A DNA stretch of 64,000 bases, from positions 2,951-66,950 of the forward strand of contig NZ_KB907245.1 in NCBI RefSeq assembly GCF_000381905.1, read 5' to 3'. Made by a program: the position numbers and the translations under genes. The notes below the pieces were generated by a model. The model was not told the origin of the DNA, made no database searches, and saw nothing but the letters and a program-made list of their open reading frames with translations. This document shows, one piece after another, positions 1 to 9,029 of this stretch; position 1 is the stretch's first letter, and each line of letters begins with the position of its first letter. This DNA comes from Paenibacillus fonticola DSM 21315. GTDB taxonomy: Bacteria; Bacillota; Bacilli; Paenibacillales; Paenibacillaceae.

Positions 1-243
1 TGTTGGTGTTGGTGTTGGTGTTGGTGTTGGTGTTGGCTCCGGTGTCACTGTCGGTGTTGGCGTTGGTTCCGGTGTTGGCTTCGGTGTCGGTGTTGGAGCT
101 GGGCACCACCCGAGCGACTCAATTTCCGGTTCGTTTAAATTTTCTTGTAGTCCATCTACCGTTGCAAATGCACTGTTCCCTGTGCCGAGTGTTAATCCGG
201 CAACCAGCGTCGCAGTAATAACTGTCCTGGCCCTGCTCCTCAT
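1..243 (-). CDS. Secreted Thr-Pro-rich protein, N-terminal part (cut by window edge)
   Basis: Partial gene; only the first 81 codons are inside the window and no stop is reached. The start ATG follows GGAGTGGGG. The N-terminus (MRSRARTVITATL, then a hydrophobic run ending GNSAFA) is a typical Sec signal peptide. After about 30 further residues comes a Pro-Thr dipeptide repeat with a few Glu/Lys/Val substitutions, probably a linker to an unseen domain. It lies on the same strand as, and 130 bases downstream of, a GtrA/GtrB/PMT-like glycosylation cassette, so its Thr residues are natural candidates for O-glycosylation (inference). The function of the missing part cannot be told. Confidence 0.75.
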   Translation of the reverse strand, partial: MRSRARTVITATLVAGLTLGTGNSAFATVDGLQENLNEPEIESLGWCPAPTPTPKPTPEPTPTPTVTPEPTPTPTPTPTPT

Positions 244-372
244 TAGCCCCACTCCAATACGATAATAATCACACTTCCTCAATATAATTTATTGATCTTC
301 CTCTACGCATATGCCTATCTATTAGTTATTTGCTATGATTAAATTCTCATCTAATAAAAAGGACAGCATCTT

Positions 373-807
373 CTACTCTTCCTGTAAATAAGCCTGCTTG
401 GTGAACACCCACTTCCGGTTCCCATAAAAATTTACAATAACCGTAAATCCAGTAACCATTAGCTTCGCTGTCAGCGGCGGTATTCCACCCACAAAAATAA
501 ACAGATGCAGCAGTAACAACGTTAAAGCAAGAACAGCCACATTTAGAGCTCCGAACCGAACGAACTGCAAAGTATTAACAATCCCGTTTTTCGGCGATCC
601 TGACTTTTCGGTAAAAGTAATTTTTTTATTCATCACAAAACTGTTCGCTGTACCGGCGGTGTAAGATACAACCTGGGCCCATACACTTGCCATCCCTAAA
701 AAAAGCAGCAGCGAAAATAAAGCGAAATCAATAACGGTGTTCACAAGCCCCACTGCATTGAATTTCAAAAATTGAACCGCAAGGCGCCCCCATCCTTTAT
801 CCGGCAT
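373..807 (-). CDS. GtrA-like membrane protein (polyprenyl-phosphate sugar flippase)
   Basis: 144 residues with four hydrophobic segments, the size and pattern of the GtrA/DPMS family. Members help move undecaprenyl-phosphate-linked sugars across the membrane or regulate the partner glycosyltransferase. The conserved family end is visible (VNFYGNRKWVF near the C-terminus). The start overlaps the 3' end of the GtrB-like glycosyltransferase by 11 bases, so the two are translationally coupled. With the PMT-like protein upstream they form a three-gene cassette: load the sugar on the lipid carrier, flip it, transfer it outside. Confidence 0.85.
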   Translation of the reverse strand: MPDKGWGRLAVQFLKFNAVGLVNTVIDFALFSLLLFLGMASVWAQVVSYTAGTANSFVMNKKITFTEKSGSPKNGIVNTLQFVRFGALNVAVLALTLLLLHLFIFVGGIPPLTAKLMVTGFTVIVNFYGNRKWVFTKQAYLQEE

Positions 808-1807
808 ACCCTTCCACCTGTTCCCTCATCCCTTCTGGCACATAGGAAGGCTTAACAATGACGCTTTCCCCCTTGTTTTGAAAACCAAGTGTATCGGAAA
901 CGATATATAACGGCCTTCCCTTGGACTCATCATAGATCCTTCCAATATATTCGCCCATCACGCCAAGCAGCATCAGAACGATCCCGTTAAAGAACAAATT
1001 AATCGCAACGATCGATGCCCAGCCGGGAACAGTCCCGATTTCAAACCACTTCTGAAACAAAACAACGAACAAATAAACAAAACTTGAGATCGATAGAATA
1101 ACGCCAATATATGAAGCAATTTTTAACGGTTTATGTGAAAAAGAAGTAATTCCGTCTGCGGCGAACGATATCATTTTTCGCAGAGGATACTTGGTTACGC
1201 CCGCAAAACGCTCATCACGTACGTACTCCACGCTCGTCTGCCGAAAGCCGGCCCATCCGACAAGTCCGCGAACGAAACGATTTTTCTCCTTTAATCCCTT
1301 CATCACTTCGCACACTTTCCGGTCAATGAGACGAAAATCTCCGGTATCGAGCGGAATATCCACCTGGGTCATGCTGCCCAGCAATCGGTAAAAGAGTAGT
1401 GCCGTCACTTTTTTAAATACGCTCTCTCCTTTACGCTTAATCCGTTTACCGTAAACAACCTCATAGCCTTCCTTCCATTTGCTGATCATTTCTAAAATTA
1501 ACTCGGGAGGATCCTGTAAATCCGCATCAATAATGACAACGCAGCGGCCTGATGCATAATCCATTCCAGCACTGATCGCTACCTGATGACCAAAATTTCT
1601 GGAAAATTGGACCAGTTTAACATGGGGATCTTTTTGACAGATCGCTGCGACAATTTCCACAGTCCGATCCCGGCTTCCATCATTTACGAAAATAATTTCA
1701 TATCCTTCCCCTGTACAATCCATAACCTGTTTTAGACGGGTATACGTGTGCTCGATTACTTCCTCTTCATTAAACATCGGCACGACAACACTGCAGCAGA
1801 TTTCCAT
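797..1807 (-). CDS. GtrB-like family 2 glycosyltransferase (polyprenyl-phosphate sugar synthase)
   Basis: 336 residues from the ATG at 1807, chosen because AAGGAGGGCAGTT stands directly before it; an in-frame start 60 bases further up has no such site. The N-terminal GT-A domain begins CCSVVVPMFNEEEV, continues with the DPM1-like nucleotide-binding stretch FVNDGSRD and the metal-binding DADLQDPPE, and is followed by two C-terminal membrane helices (around residues 230-255 and 265-290) ending in GEYIGRIYDESKGRPLY. This is the arrangement of GtrB/YkcC-type enzymes that make undecaprenyl-phosphate-hexose at the inner face of the membrane. It is coupled to the GtrA-like gene downstream. The sugar (glucose, mannose or other) is not readable from the sequence. 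Confidence 0.88.
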   Translation of the reverse strand: MEICCSVVVPMFNEEEVIEHTYTRLKQVMDCTGEGYEIIFVNDGSRDRTVEIVAAICQKDPHVKLVQFSRNFGHQVAISAGMDYASGRCVVIIDADLQDPPELILEMISKWKEGYEVVYGKRIKRKGESVFKKVTALLFYRLLGSMTQVDIPLDTGDFRLIDRKVCEVMKGLKEKNRFVRGLVGWAGFRQTSVEYVRDERFAGVTKYPLRKMISFAADGITSFSHKPLKIASYIGVILSISSFVYLFVVLFQKWFEIGTVPGWASIVAINLFFNGIVLMLLGVMGEYIGRIYDESKGRPLYIVSDTLGFQNKGESVIVKPSYVPEGMREQVEGYAG

Positions 1808-1908
1808 AACTGCCCTCCTTAATTTCTGAACTGCCTCTTCCGTTCTTGATATTGAACTAGGACGCATTTAAATTAAACGGCATCTGACCAGTCACAAATA
1901 TCAGCTAT

Positions 1909-4900
1909 TTAGAATACCCATGTCGGGAACCATTTTAGAACATACTTAACGTAATCCGCGTTCACCTCCATGCCTGACAGTACGGGGTAAAACATGATGA
2001 ACAACGCTACAGCTGCCCCGAGGTACGCATACCTTATGGGTTTGAATTTCGGCCATTTCTTCTCGGCAAAACTCGCCACGTACACAATTGCTGCAATCAG
2101 AAACGGCACCATGGCAAAATAGTGATACAGGAATGTCTCGCGGGTAACGAGCATCCACGGAACGTACTGAGCGAGAAATGCAATCCAAATCACATATTTC
2201 CCCTGATCTCTGCACTTTATGGAAAGCCAGAAGGTGGCTGCCATGGCGAGAATCCCGCTCCACCATATTAGCGGATTGCCTATAGTTACAATGCTGGATA
2301 CGATCCCCGAGGCCAGACCGTCGGCTTCGCCTTGCGCACTATAGAACCATACCGGTCTTTTCATTAACGGCCATTCCCACCAAGAAGAAGCAAAGGGATG
2401 ACTTCCCACGAGTCCGCTATGATAATCGAACATATCTTTTTGAGCTTGAATCAAGCTTCCGATCGTAAAACCTTCTTCCGTCGCCGTTAATGCAGGTATA
2501 TAACTTAATGTGTAAATTAAAGCGGGGATCAGCACAAAGAAAACGACACAAGAACTTAAAGTAAGAATTATCTTCCTCGCAAATGTACTTTCAATGTCCA
2601 GATATAAATCGCTATATTCCGTTTGTTCATTCTCACCTGCTGCACTGAGTTTACGTTTGACCGCCGCATATTCCCTGTACCGGGTAAACAAGGAAATGGC
2701 TAACATGACAGCTAGACCCGCACCGCCGTATAACACGATCCATTTCGCAGATATCCCGATTCCGAAAAATAGGCCCGCCCAAAACAGCGGAACGAACGTC
2801 CTTCCCAAAGGTTGCTTAAAGAAACTCATACGGAGATAGCGATTCATCCAGTAGAACATCAGCAGGATAAAAAATACGGCATAAACATCAATTGTCGCTA
2901 TACGAGTCTGGGCAAAATGCATAAACTCAGCGGCAATAAGCACAATAGCCATAACAGCAAATTTTCGCTGCGAAAATAACTGGAGAGCAAACCGATAAAT
3001 GAGCGGCAGCATCGCTGCGCCAAACAATGTTCCAACAATGCGCCAGCCCAAAGGATTGAGGCCGAACAATTGTATGCCTGCTCCAATGAGCAGCTTTCCA
3101 AGCGGAGGATGCGTCGTCTCGTACGGCGGCAGTTGCTGCCAATATTCATATGCCGTTCTTGCATGATATATTTCATCAAAATAAGTGCTGTTTAAAAAGC
3201 TCGGAGAATAACTAGCTGTGGACGGTTCATCAAATAACGAAGCATACTCTTCGACTGCCATTGTTTCACCGGCATCATCAAAAATGCCCGTTATACGGAT
3301 CAGCCTACGGCTTCCGGCTTCATAAAAAGCCATCTCATGCAAAGATAAGCCCGCTTCATCTACCGTAATCCGCGCATATCTCGCTTCAGTTTCAATAGGC
3401 TGGCTCTTCCAGGCAAAGACGTCCCCAACTTCCCCCTCGAGGTTAACCGGCTCCCCCCATTCATACGGTGTGTTTCCGAAGTCCAGCCTAAGCTTGCCTA
3501 CGGAAACTCCGCCGAAATAATTCACCCTTTCCACAGCTTTAACTTCACCGAAATCAACGTAAAAGCTAGTCGGTGCGCCTGGCCTCCACTCTGTAGCAGG
3601 TGCCCGGGCCGAACCCAATTGAAATAAAGCAACTATTGTATACAGCGCAGTAACGAGCCCTATCCATAGCCAGTCTTTTTTCTGAAGTCGAATGTGTTGG
3701 TCAGCCTCTCGTGAACTAGGGGGCCTTAGCCCTTTCAGCAGTAAGGCGTCGGAAGCTTCCCGCTCCTCTTCATCTCGTGGCTTGATTGGCAGCCGTCTTC
3801 TTCGCACATAGATTTGGAAGCCTAAATACAGCATATATACTAGCAAACATACGTTAGTAAGAGAGCAAAGCAGTAAAATACCGTCATCGTCCGGACTTGT
3901 ACCTAAATTCAAATATCCCAGAACGTAAGCTACATTAATGAACTGAGTCAGACTGAATCCAAGAAATACGTAGAGCAGCCGGCGGTCTCGCGACTGAATG
4001 AAGCTGAACAGGCACAGCAGCAAGGCTGGGAACATATAGCGCTCATGCATTTTAGTGCCCAGAACGAACATGATGGCAATTAGCGAGAGGGCAATGAAAT
4101 ACAATTTGGACAAGTCTCGTCCGCGTTTTCTCAGAAAAATGTAGCAGGCATAGGCCACGGCCCCTAAGATAAACAGCGTTCCCCACGTACGAAAGGACAG
4201 CAGCAGCCAACGATGATCGAGGGGGGCCCAATTATGGCCAAAAAGCGCATATAAATTAAACGCATTTACCGAGGCATACGGATATGATGCCAGTGTTGTT
4301 TTGTATAAATCGATGAGCCCGGAAACCCCTCCATTGTTCCAAAAAAACGGGAGGGCAAGCAGGCTAAATACTGCTGCACCCAGCAGTAAACTAACAGCGG
4401 TACGCCTCCATGACCGAAAATAAATCAGGGCAAGCAGCCATACCGGAGTGAAAATAAAAGTCTGCGGCTTAATGATTGCAGCAATCGCGAACCATATTGC
4501 TGAACGCTCCAGCCTGCGTTCACTTAGAGCCGTCAAGGAGCTGATAAGGAACAATACATAAAACGCATCTGCCTGTCCCCAGCCGGCGGAATTGACAATT
4601 ACAGCGGGGTTGAACAAATACAGCATGGAGAGGGCCAAGCCAAGCTTGCTGCCGAATTTATGATGAGCCGCACGGTAAACGAGATAGCCGGCAACAATAT
4701 CAGCAACGATCGCAGGGAGCTTGAAGAGCAGCATCGCGCCTGGCGTACCGAAATCCCAGCCAAACCAATCGCGAATCAAGCCAAGAATATACAGCACGTA
4801 AATATAACCGGGCGGGTAATCGGCGAAAATGCCTTCTGTGTAAAATCCAGCCAAGCCCCGTGCCACCGCATGCTGGGCCCAGCCCATAAACGTGTTCATA

Positions 4901-5943
4901 TCCGTCTCATAACCGCGTACGATCAGCCCGATCCAAATACGCAGCAAAAACCCCGCAGCAAGCGCAACACCTATCCAGTGTTCATAAAAATTACGGCGAT
5001 CCAGGGGATGACTCTGACGGATCATTTTTTGATATAACCAAGCGAAGAGCAAACTGAATGCGGCTGACCACATCATGATCGGCAATACCGGTACCTGCTC
5101 TCTTCCCTCTGCGGCTGCTATATTCGCCGCATCTTCTGCCGCTTCTGCCTCATCTGCCAATTCCCCGCCGCCCGCCGCAACACCACCACTCCCACCATCT
5201 GCTACAGACTGCAGCTGTAAATCCATACTCGTGTCAAGCGGCAGGAGTGAAGCACCCTCTGGCAAATAGTCGATTCTCTCAACACTCACATCATCAAACA
5301 GGGCTTTACCGGAATTAAGCCTCCCATATCCGCCGATGGCTGCGGCGATATTGAGCTCTTTTTGCTGCGGCCCGGTTATTCCGTAAAACTGTACCTTTTT
5401 CCACTCGGAAGAAGACTCATTAATATGTGGAAATATCCCGCCAACCCCAAGCGGGAACAAGTTGGCTCCAATCTCACCGTCCCCGAGGCGCAGCACTTTA
5501 ATCCAGCCAGAAATCACATAATAACTGCTTGGCTCAACCGGGATGCTTTGAACCCATTTGGCATGATCCGGCTGTGAACTCTCAATCCAGGCAGCTCGAT
5601 TTCCTGCATGCGCATCATCTTGGCTGACTCCGAATTCGCTGATTCCTTCTTCTTGTTGCCAGCGATTCGTCTCCCAAGTTTCCGGCACTTCCGAACTTCC
5701 CTGCTCAAACCCCGGATTCTGCACAAGATTATGGTCTGGAGCTTGAAGCTCCTCCCCTTGCGGACCCACTAGTGATGCAGCGTGGAACGTACTTAGTGCA
5801 CCACTCCCGAGCGGGGCATAAAGCGAATAAAATGCGTTGACCCCTAGTGAAGAATTAAACCCATGAACCCCTGGCGGCAGTACTACAAACAGCAAACTTC
5901 CGAGCACGAACAGTAAAACTGCCCGCATAGCACGACTTGGCAT
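1909..5943 (-). CDS. Very large two-module GT-C / PMT-family glycosyltransferase
   Basis: 1344 residues, two to three times the usual PMT length; GAGGTGA precedes the ATG by 8 bases. Order: membrane anchor or signal (about 7-27); an extracellular carbohydrate-binding-like domain (starts LVQNPGFEQG, about 75-235); a Gly/Ala/Glu linker; a first multi-pass GT-C module (about 290-735, with the luminal motif YETDMNTF and a C-terminal KMHERYMFP); a cytoplasmic charged stretch; a second beta-rich, discoidin-like domain (about 795-900); and a second multi-pass module resembling dolichyl-phosphate-mannose protein mannosyltransferase (YFDEIYHARTAYEY then THPPLGK). Two GT-C catalytic modules in one chain suggest two sequential transfers or one degenerate module (inference). 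It heads a cassette with GtrB- and GtrA-like genes, so the donor is probably a polyprenyl-phosphate sugar. Confidence 0.85.
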   Translation of the reverse strand: MPSRAMRAVLLFVLGSLLFVVLPPGVHGFNSSLGVNAFYSLYAPLGSGALSTFHAASLVGPQGEELQAPDHNLVQNPGFEQGSSEVPETWETNRWQQEEGISEFGVSQDDAHAGNRAAWIESSQPDHAKWVQSIPVEPSSYYVISGWIKVLRLGDGEIGANLFPLGVGGIFPHINESSSEWKKVQFYGITGPQQKELNIAAAIGGYGRLNSGKALFDDVSVERIDYLPEGASLLPLDTSMDLQLQSVADGGSGGVAAGGGELADEAEAAEDAANIAAAEGREQVPVLPIMMWSAAFSLLFAWLYQKMIRQSHPLDRRNFYEHWIGVALAAGFLLRIWIGLIVRGYETDMNTFMGWAQHAVARGLAGFYTEGIFADYPPGYIYVLYILGLIRDWFGWDFGTPGAMLLFKLPAIVADIVAGYLVYRAAHHKFGSKLGLALSMLYLFNPAVIVNSAGWGQADAFYVLFLISSLTALSERRLERSAIWFAIAAIIKPQTFIFTPVWLLALIYFRSWRRTAVSLLLGAAVFSLLALPFFWNNGGVSGLIDLYKTTLASYPYASVNAFNLYALFGHNWAPLDHRWLLLSFRTWGTLFILGAVAYACYIFLRKRGRDLSKLYFIALSLIAIMFVLGTKMHERYMFPALLLCLFSFIQSRDRRLLYVFLGFSLTQFINVAYVLGYLNLGTSPDDDGILLLCSLTNVCLLVYMLYLGFQIYVRRRRLPIKPRDEEEREASDALLLKGLRPPSSREADQHIRLQKKDWLWIGLVTALYTIVALFQLGSARAPATEWRPGAPTSFYVDFGEVKAVERVNYFGGVSVGKLRLDFGNTPYEWGEPVNLEGEVGDVFAWKSQPIETEARYARITVDEAGLSLHEMAFYEAGSRRLIRITGIFDDAGETMAVEEYASLFDEPSTASYSPSFLNSTYFDEIYHARTAYEYWQQLPPYETTHPPLGKLLIGAGIQLFGLNPLGWRIVGTLFGAAMLPLIYRFALQLFSQRKFAVMAIVLIAAEFMHFAQTRIATIDVYAVFFILLMFYWMNRYLRMSFFKQPLGRTFVPLFWAGLFFGIGISAKWIVLYGGAGLAVMLAISLFTRYREYAAVKRKLSAAGENEQTEYSDLYLDIESTFARKIILTLSSCVVFFVLIPALIYTLSYIPALTATEEGFTIGSLIQAQKDMFDYHSGLVGSHPFASSWWEWPLMKRPVWFYSAQGEADGLASGIVSSIVTIGNPLIWWSGILAMAATFWLSIKCRDQGKYVIWIAFLAQYVPWMLVTRETFLYHYFAMVPFLIAAIVYVASFAEKKWPKFKPIRYAYLGAAVALFIMFYPVLSGMEVNADYVKYVLKWFPTWVF

Positions 5944-6144
5944 GTCCTATTTCACCTCATACGGGATTGGTTGAGCCAACACTCGTTGATAATACCTAGC
6001 AAATAAATCATATGTTTGTACCAAATATATGTACGAATTCAAAGATTATGACTGCATTAATAGATTCACAACAAATGGGCCTGCATAGCTGAGAGGCTGG
6101 GTAACCGAGGCAGTTGCGAAAGGCGCTTCATAAAAAACTCCATG

Positions 6145-6175
6145 AAAAAAGACCAGCCACTAAAGTGGCCAGTCT
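6145..6175 (-). terminator. Rho-independent terminator of the purine permease
   Basis: On the minus strand ACTGGCCAC-TTTA-GTGGCTGGT is followed by CTTTTTTC. It lies 33 bases downstream of the permease stop codon. Confidence 0.7.
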
Positions 6176-6207
6176 CATTTAAATGCAATATGATACTGCA
6201 AAATTCG

Positions 6208-7581
6208 TTATTCTGCTCCCAGGAAAATATAGCGGCAAAGTACAAGTATTGCGAGCACCCACATTAACCAGTGAACTTTAACCTTCTTCGTCGTAAAAAT
6301 GTTGCTGCATGCGCCAAGAACAACATACGAGATAATACCAGCCGAAATACCGTTTGCGATACCGCCTGTAAACGGCATAAGTACAATCGTCAGGAACGCA
6401 GGGAATGCATGAAGGAAATCGTCCCACTCGATATTGCGGACTTGACCCATCATGAGCACACCAACGATGATCAGTGCTGGCGCTGTTGCTGCGGAAGGCA
6501 CCACGCCTGCAAGAGGAGCGATGAACAGCGCAAGCAGGAACAATACGCCTGTCGTTACAGCTGTAAGTCCGGTACGTCCGCCTTCGGCAACACCAGCCGT
6601 ACTTTCAACATAAGAAGTGATCGTGCTCGTACCGAGAACCGCACCGGCACTAACGCCAGCAGCGTCAACCAGCATCGCTTTACCGATCTTCTTCTCGCCT
6701 TCTTCTTTATTTTTCATCAGTCCAGCACGCGTTGCTGTGCCTACCAAAGTTCCAAACGTATCGAACAATTCAACGAAGGTGAACACTAATACGATTTCAA
6801 ACAATCCCAGCTTGAGCGCGCCCATAATGTCGAGCTTGCCGACAGCCAGCTCATTTACATTCGGGAACCAGCTTGCACCGGACAGTCCGCTAACATTGGT
6901 CACACCCATTGGAATACCGATCAGCGTCGTTGCCACGATACCGATCAGCAATGCGCCTTTAACGCGAAGCGCCATAAGAATGGCGATCAGGATTAGACCG
7001 ATCAATGTTAACTGCACACCCGAGTTGTGTACGAAATCGCCAAGTCCCAAGTTGAAAAAGCTTCCTGGCACCTGATGCGTAAAGTCTTCAACAGGGCCGT
7101 TCAATTTAATACCGATGAGGTCGCTCATTTTGAAACCGATAATGGCTACGAAAAGACCGATACCGACTGTAATGGCAGACTTAATGCTTTCTGGCACTGC
7201 CACAAGGAGCATTTGACGAATTTTCGTCACCGTAAGGATCAGGAAGATAATACCTGAGATGAAGACAGCACCCAGAGCCGCTTGCCATGTAATTGCTCCG
7301 TTAGAGCTGAGAACGACGGTCATGAAGTACGCATTCAGACCCATACCAGGGGCAAGCGCAATTGGAATGTTAACGAACAATCCCATGATGATCGTAATCA
7401 GACCCGCACCAACCGCAGTAGCAAAAAATACACCGTCTGAAGGGATACCCGCACCACCCGGGCCCAAGAACAGATTGTTCACGAACAGGATGTAAGCCAT
7501 CGTCATGAACGTTGTAACACCTGCAATAATTTCCGTTCTTACATTTGTGCCGTGTTCCTTAAGCTTAAAGAACCGATCCAT
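6208..7581 (-). CDS. pbuG: Purine (guanine/hypoxanthine) permease, NCS2 AzgA-like family
   Basis: 457 residues, multi-pass membrane protein starting MDRFFKLKEHGTNVRTEI, the usual start of the PbuG/PbuO group of purine permeases, with the family stretches AGVTTFMTMAYILFVNN and ELFDTFGTLVGTA. AAGGAGGAATTATAAACC precedes the ATG. Expression is evidently set by the guanine riboswitch and leader terminator upstream. In B. subtilis pbuG lies directly after guaA; here the same neighbourhood is kept but about 11 kb of extra DNA separates the two. PbuO, a paralogue with the same domain, is the main alternative name. Confidence 0.9.
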   Translation of the reverse strand: MDRFFKLKEHGTNVRTEIIAGVTTFMTMAYILFVNNLFLGPGGAGIPSDGVFFATAVGAGLITIIMGLFVNIPIALAPGMGLNAYFMTVVLSSNGAITWQAALGAVFISGIIFLILTVTKIRQMLLVAVPESIKSAITVGIGLFVAIIGFKMSDLIGIKLNGPVEDFTHQVPGSFFNLGLGDFVHNSGVQLTLIGLILIAILMALRVKGALLIGIVATTLIGIPMGVTNVSGLSGASWFPNVNELAVGKLDIMGALKLGLFEIVLVFTFVELFDTFGTLVGTATRAGLMKNKEEGEKKIGKAMLVDAAGVSAGAVLGTSTITSYVESTAGVAEGGRTGLTAVTTGVLFLLALFIAPLAGVVPSAATAPALIIVGVLMMGQVRNIEWDDFLHAFPAFLTIVLMPFTGGIANGISAGIISYVVLGACSNIFTTKKVKVHWLMWVLAILVLCRYIFLGAE

Positions 7582-7616
7582 GGTTTATAATTCCTCCTTA
7601 AATTGAGTCGGGAACG

Positions 7617-7650
7617 ACAAAAAGCCCGGAGTGAGTTTACCATCCCCGGG
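7617..7650 (-). terminator. Leader terminator between the guanine riboswitch and pbuG
   Basis: On the minus strand CCCGGGGA, an 12-base loop and TCCGGG are followed by CTTTTTGTCG, about 35 bases before the pbuG start. It is placed as the expression platform of the upstream aptamer. The aptamer ends about 150 bases earlier, so the antiterminator pairing must involve the intervening leader; I did not resolve it. Confidence 0.6.
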
Positions 7651-7799
7651 TCCCGTGCTGAGCAGAAGATACTGAGAACCGCATTTTCAGACGATGGTCT
7701 GTGGTAGAAATTTCAATGACATGTGGCCAACCGACCGTGTCATGAATAAAGCATTCTCCACCCAGAATTCCATCTGATAGCATGTTCCGCGTTCTTCTT

Positions 7800-7864
7800 T
7801 TCGTAGCTAGATCATTACGGTGACCTCGTAGAGACTTCCGGGCCAATCCCCGGAATTATACGAA
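7800..7864 (-). promoter_or_regulatory. Guanine riboswitch aptamer (purine riboswitch)
   Basis: Read on the minus strand: P1 TTCGTA/TACGAA closes the element; P2 is TTCCGGG/CCCGGAA with loop GATTGG; the junction GTCTCTAC is the conserved purine-riboswitch J2/3; P3 is AGGTCA/TGATCT with loop CCGTAA; and J3/1 reads GCTA, which places a C at the ligand-pairing position, hence guanine or hypoxanthine rather than adenine. Both kissing loops look one base shorter than the usual GATATGG and CCGTAAA. It sits in the leader of a purine permease, the classic target. Confidence 0.9.
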
Positions 7865-7931
7865 AAGCATCTATTTGAATTTGTCGAATTTTCCCGTACA
7901 AGTCTTGTTTCAAAGACTTATTACATGACTT

Positions 7932-7960
7932 ATTCTAGGCTTGAAGTCTCAGCTTGTCAA
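7932..7960 (-). promoter_or_regulatory. Sigma-A promoter of pbuG
   Basis: On the minus strand TTGACA, 17 bases, TAGAAT. The start site would fall near 7925, about 60 bases before the riboswitch aptamer and about 340 before the pbuG start codon. Confidence 0.75.
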
Positions 7961-8078
7961 CAGAAAAAGCGAATGTTTTTTTAACCAATCACTACAATTG
8001 TTCGTGATTTGTTAAATTTTATTCGACAGTATTATTTTAAAATTGACAAAATTCGCTTTCTCAAGCAAAAAGAGTACT

Positions 8079-8115
8079 AAGAACCACCCAAAGCTGAACG
8101 CCCCGAACGGTTCTT
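8079..8115 (-). terminator. Possible terminator downstream of the AadA-like gene
   Basis: A 7-bp stem AAGAACC/GGTTCTT with a 23-base loop; on the minus strand it is followed by AGTACTCTTTTT. It lies about 140 bases beyond the stop of the nucleotidyltransferase gene, in an otherwise feature-poor AT-rich gap. The stem is weak and the T-run is offset. Confidence 0.35.
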
Positions 8116-8252
8116 TAATCATTTTTCTACATTTCTTGTCCTTACCTGCGTGTCATTTGCCTAATGCTTTAACTCAATTCAGATTTGCGAAAATTTTTAC
8201 TCTTCAGCGCTGCATATCTGCATGCATTGTTATCGCTTGTCTGAGACCATAC

Positions 8253-9029
8253 TCAGCTACTAAGATAAGATTCTACAGAATTTCTCATATGATTAACGAG
8301 TGCTGCCACCTCGGAGTCCAGTCCTTCCCACTTATCAACATACTCTCCCCGATAGGCTTTTCGAGCCAAATCAAGTAAAGCCGCATGTTCTTTAGGCAAC
8401 CGGGATATGGCCCATTCTGCAGCCACATCTTTTGGTGAGATTTCACCAACAGCCGATGTCAGCCACATTCTCGCCAAGGTTAAAATTACGTTACGTTCGT
8501 CACCCTTGACACCCTCAATTAACCCCGACAAAGAATCCCTAATCGCTCTGCGAATATCTGTCATTGGCACGGGGGCAAGTATATCTGAAGCATCCGGACC
8601 AAAAAGAGCAACGCTATCCTTTCTTACCTTTGCTAAAACAATAGCCAAATCAGGGTCATAAGTTGGTTCCTGAATTTGTCCTTTCTCAAACTCATCCCTA
8701 AGCCACTCACCATAGATAAATTCGTTTTTTGGCGGATAACGCCAGGGTACAACATCTCCATAGTTGATCACCGTGACTTCAAGTGGTCTCACAGAATCTA
8801 TATTTCCTATCTTTCCAGATATAAGCATCAGTCTGTCCGTCAGTTTTCTTCGAGTCAATTCGGTTAAACTATGATTTACGACCACTAGGACATCTACATC
8901 ACTGTTAATGTGCAAGCCACCAATTACGGCAGAACCAAATAGATATACCGCGACTACCTCACTGCCAAGCAACTCTTCTACAACTTTTAATGCTCGAATC
9001 GCTTCCTTCGGTATTTTTCCGTTATTCAA
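8253..9029 (-). CDS. Aminoglycoside nucleotidyltransferase, AadA / ANT(9)-like
   Basis: 258 residues, the usual length of the ANT(3'')/ANT(9) family. The nucleotidyltransferase motif VYLFGSAVIGGLHINSDVD carries the GSAV...SD(V/I)D signature (near residues 31-46), and the C-terminal helical half has the family-typical LTLARMWLTSAVGEISPKDVAAEWA. Known relatives adenylylate spectinomycin and/or streptomycin in the cytoplasm. It stands alone, divergent from the secreted protein at 9337, without transposase or integron sequence next to it, so it may be an intrinsic chromosomal gene of the lineage. Whether it confers resistance cannot be read from the sequence. Confidence 0.88.
   Translation of the reverse strand: MNNGKIPKEAIRALKVVEELLGSEVVAVYLFGSAVIGGLHINSDVDVLVVVNHSLTELTRRKLTDRLMLISGKIGNIDSVRPLEVTVINYGDVVPWRYPPKNEFIYGEWLRDEFEKGQIQEPTYDPDLAIVLAKVRKDSVALFGPDASDILAPVPMTDIRRAIRDSLSGLIEGVKGDERNVILTLARMWLTSAVGEISPKDVAAEWAISRLPKEHAALLDLARKAYRGEYVDKWEGLDSEVAALVNHMRNSVESYLSS

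Noticed and set aside
3..218. Plus-strand ORF of Val-Leu dipeptides
   Set aside because: It is the complement of the Thr-Pro repeat of the secreted protein, which has a good start, ribosome site and signal peptide.
6087..6106. TPP-riboswitch-like CTGAGAGGCTGGGTAACC
   Set aside because: The second conserved half (CCTGATCTGG-type) and the stems are missing, and no thiamine gene follows.
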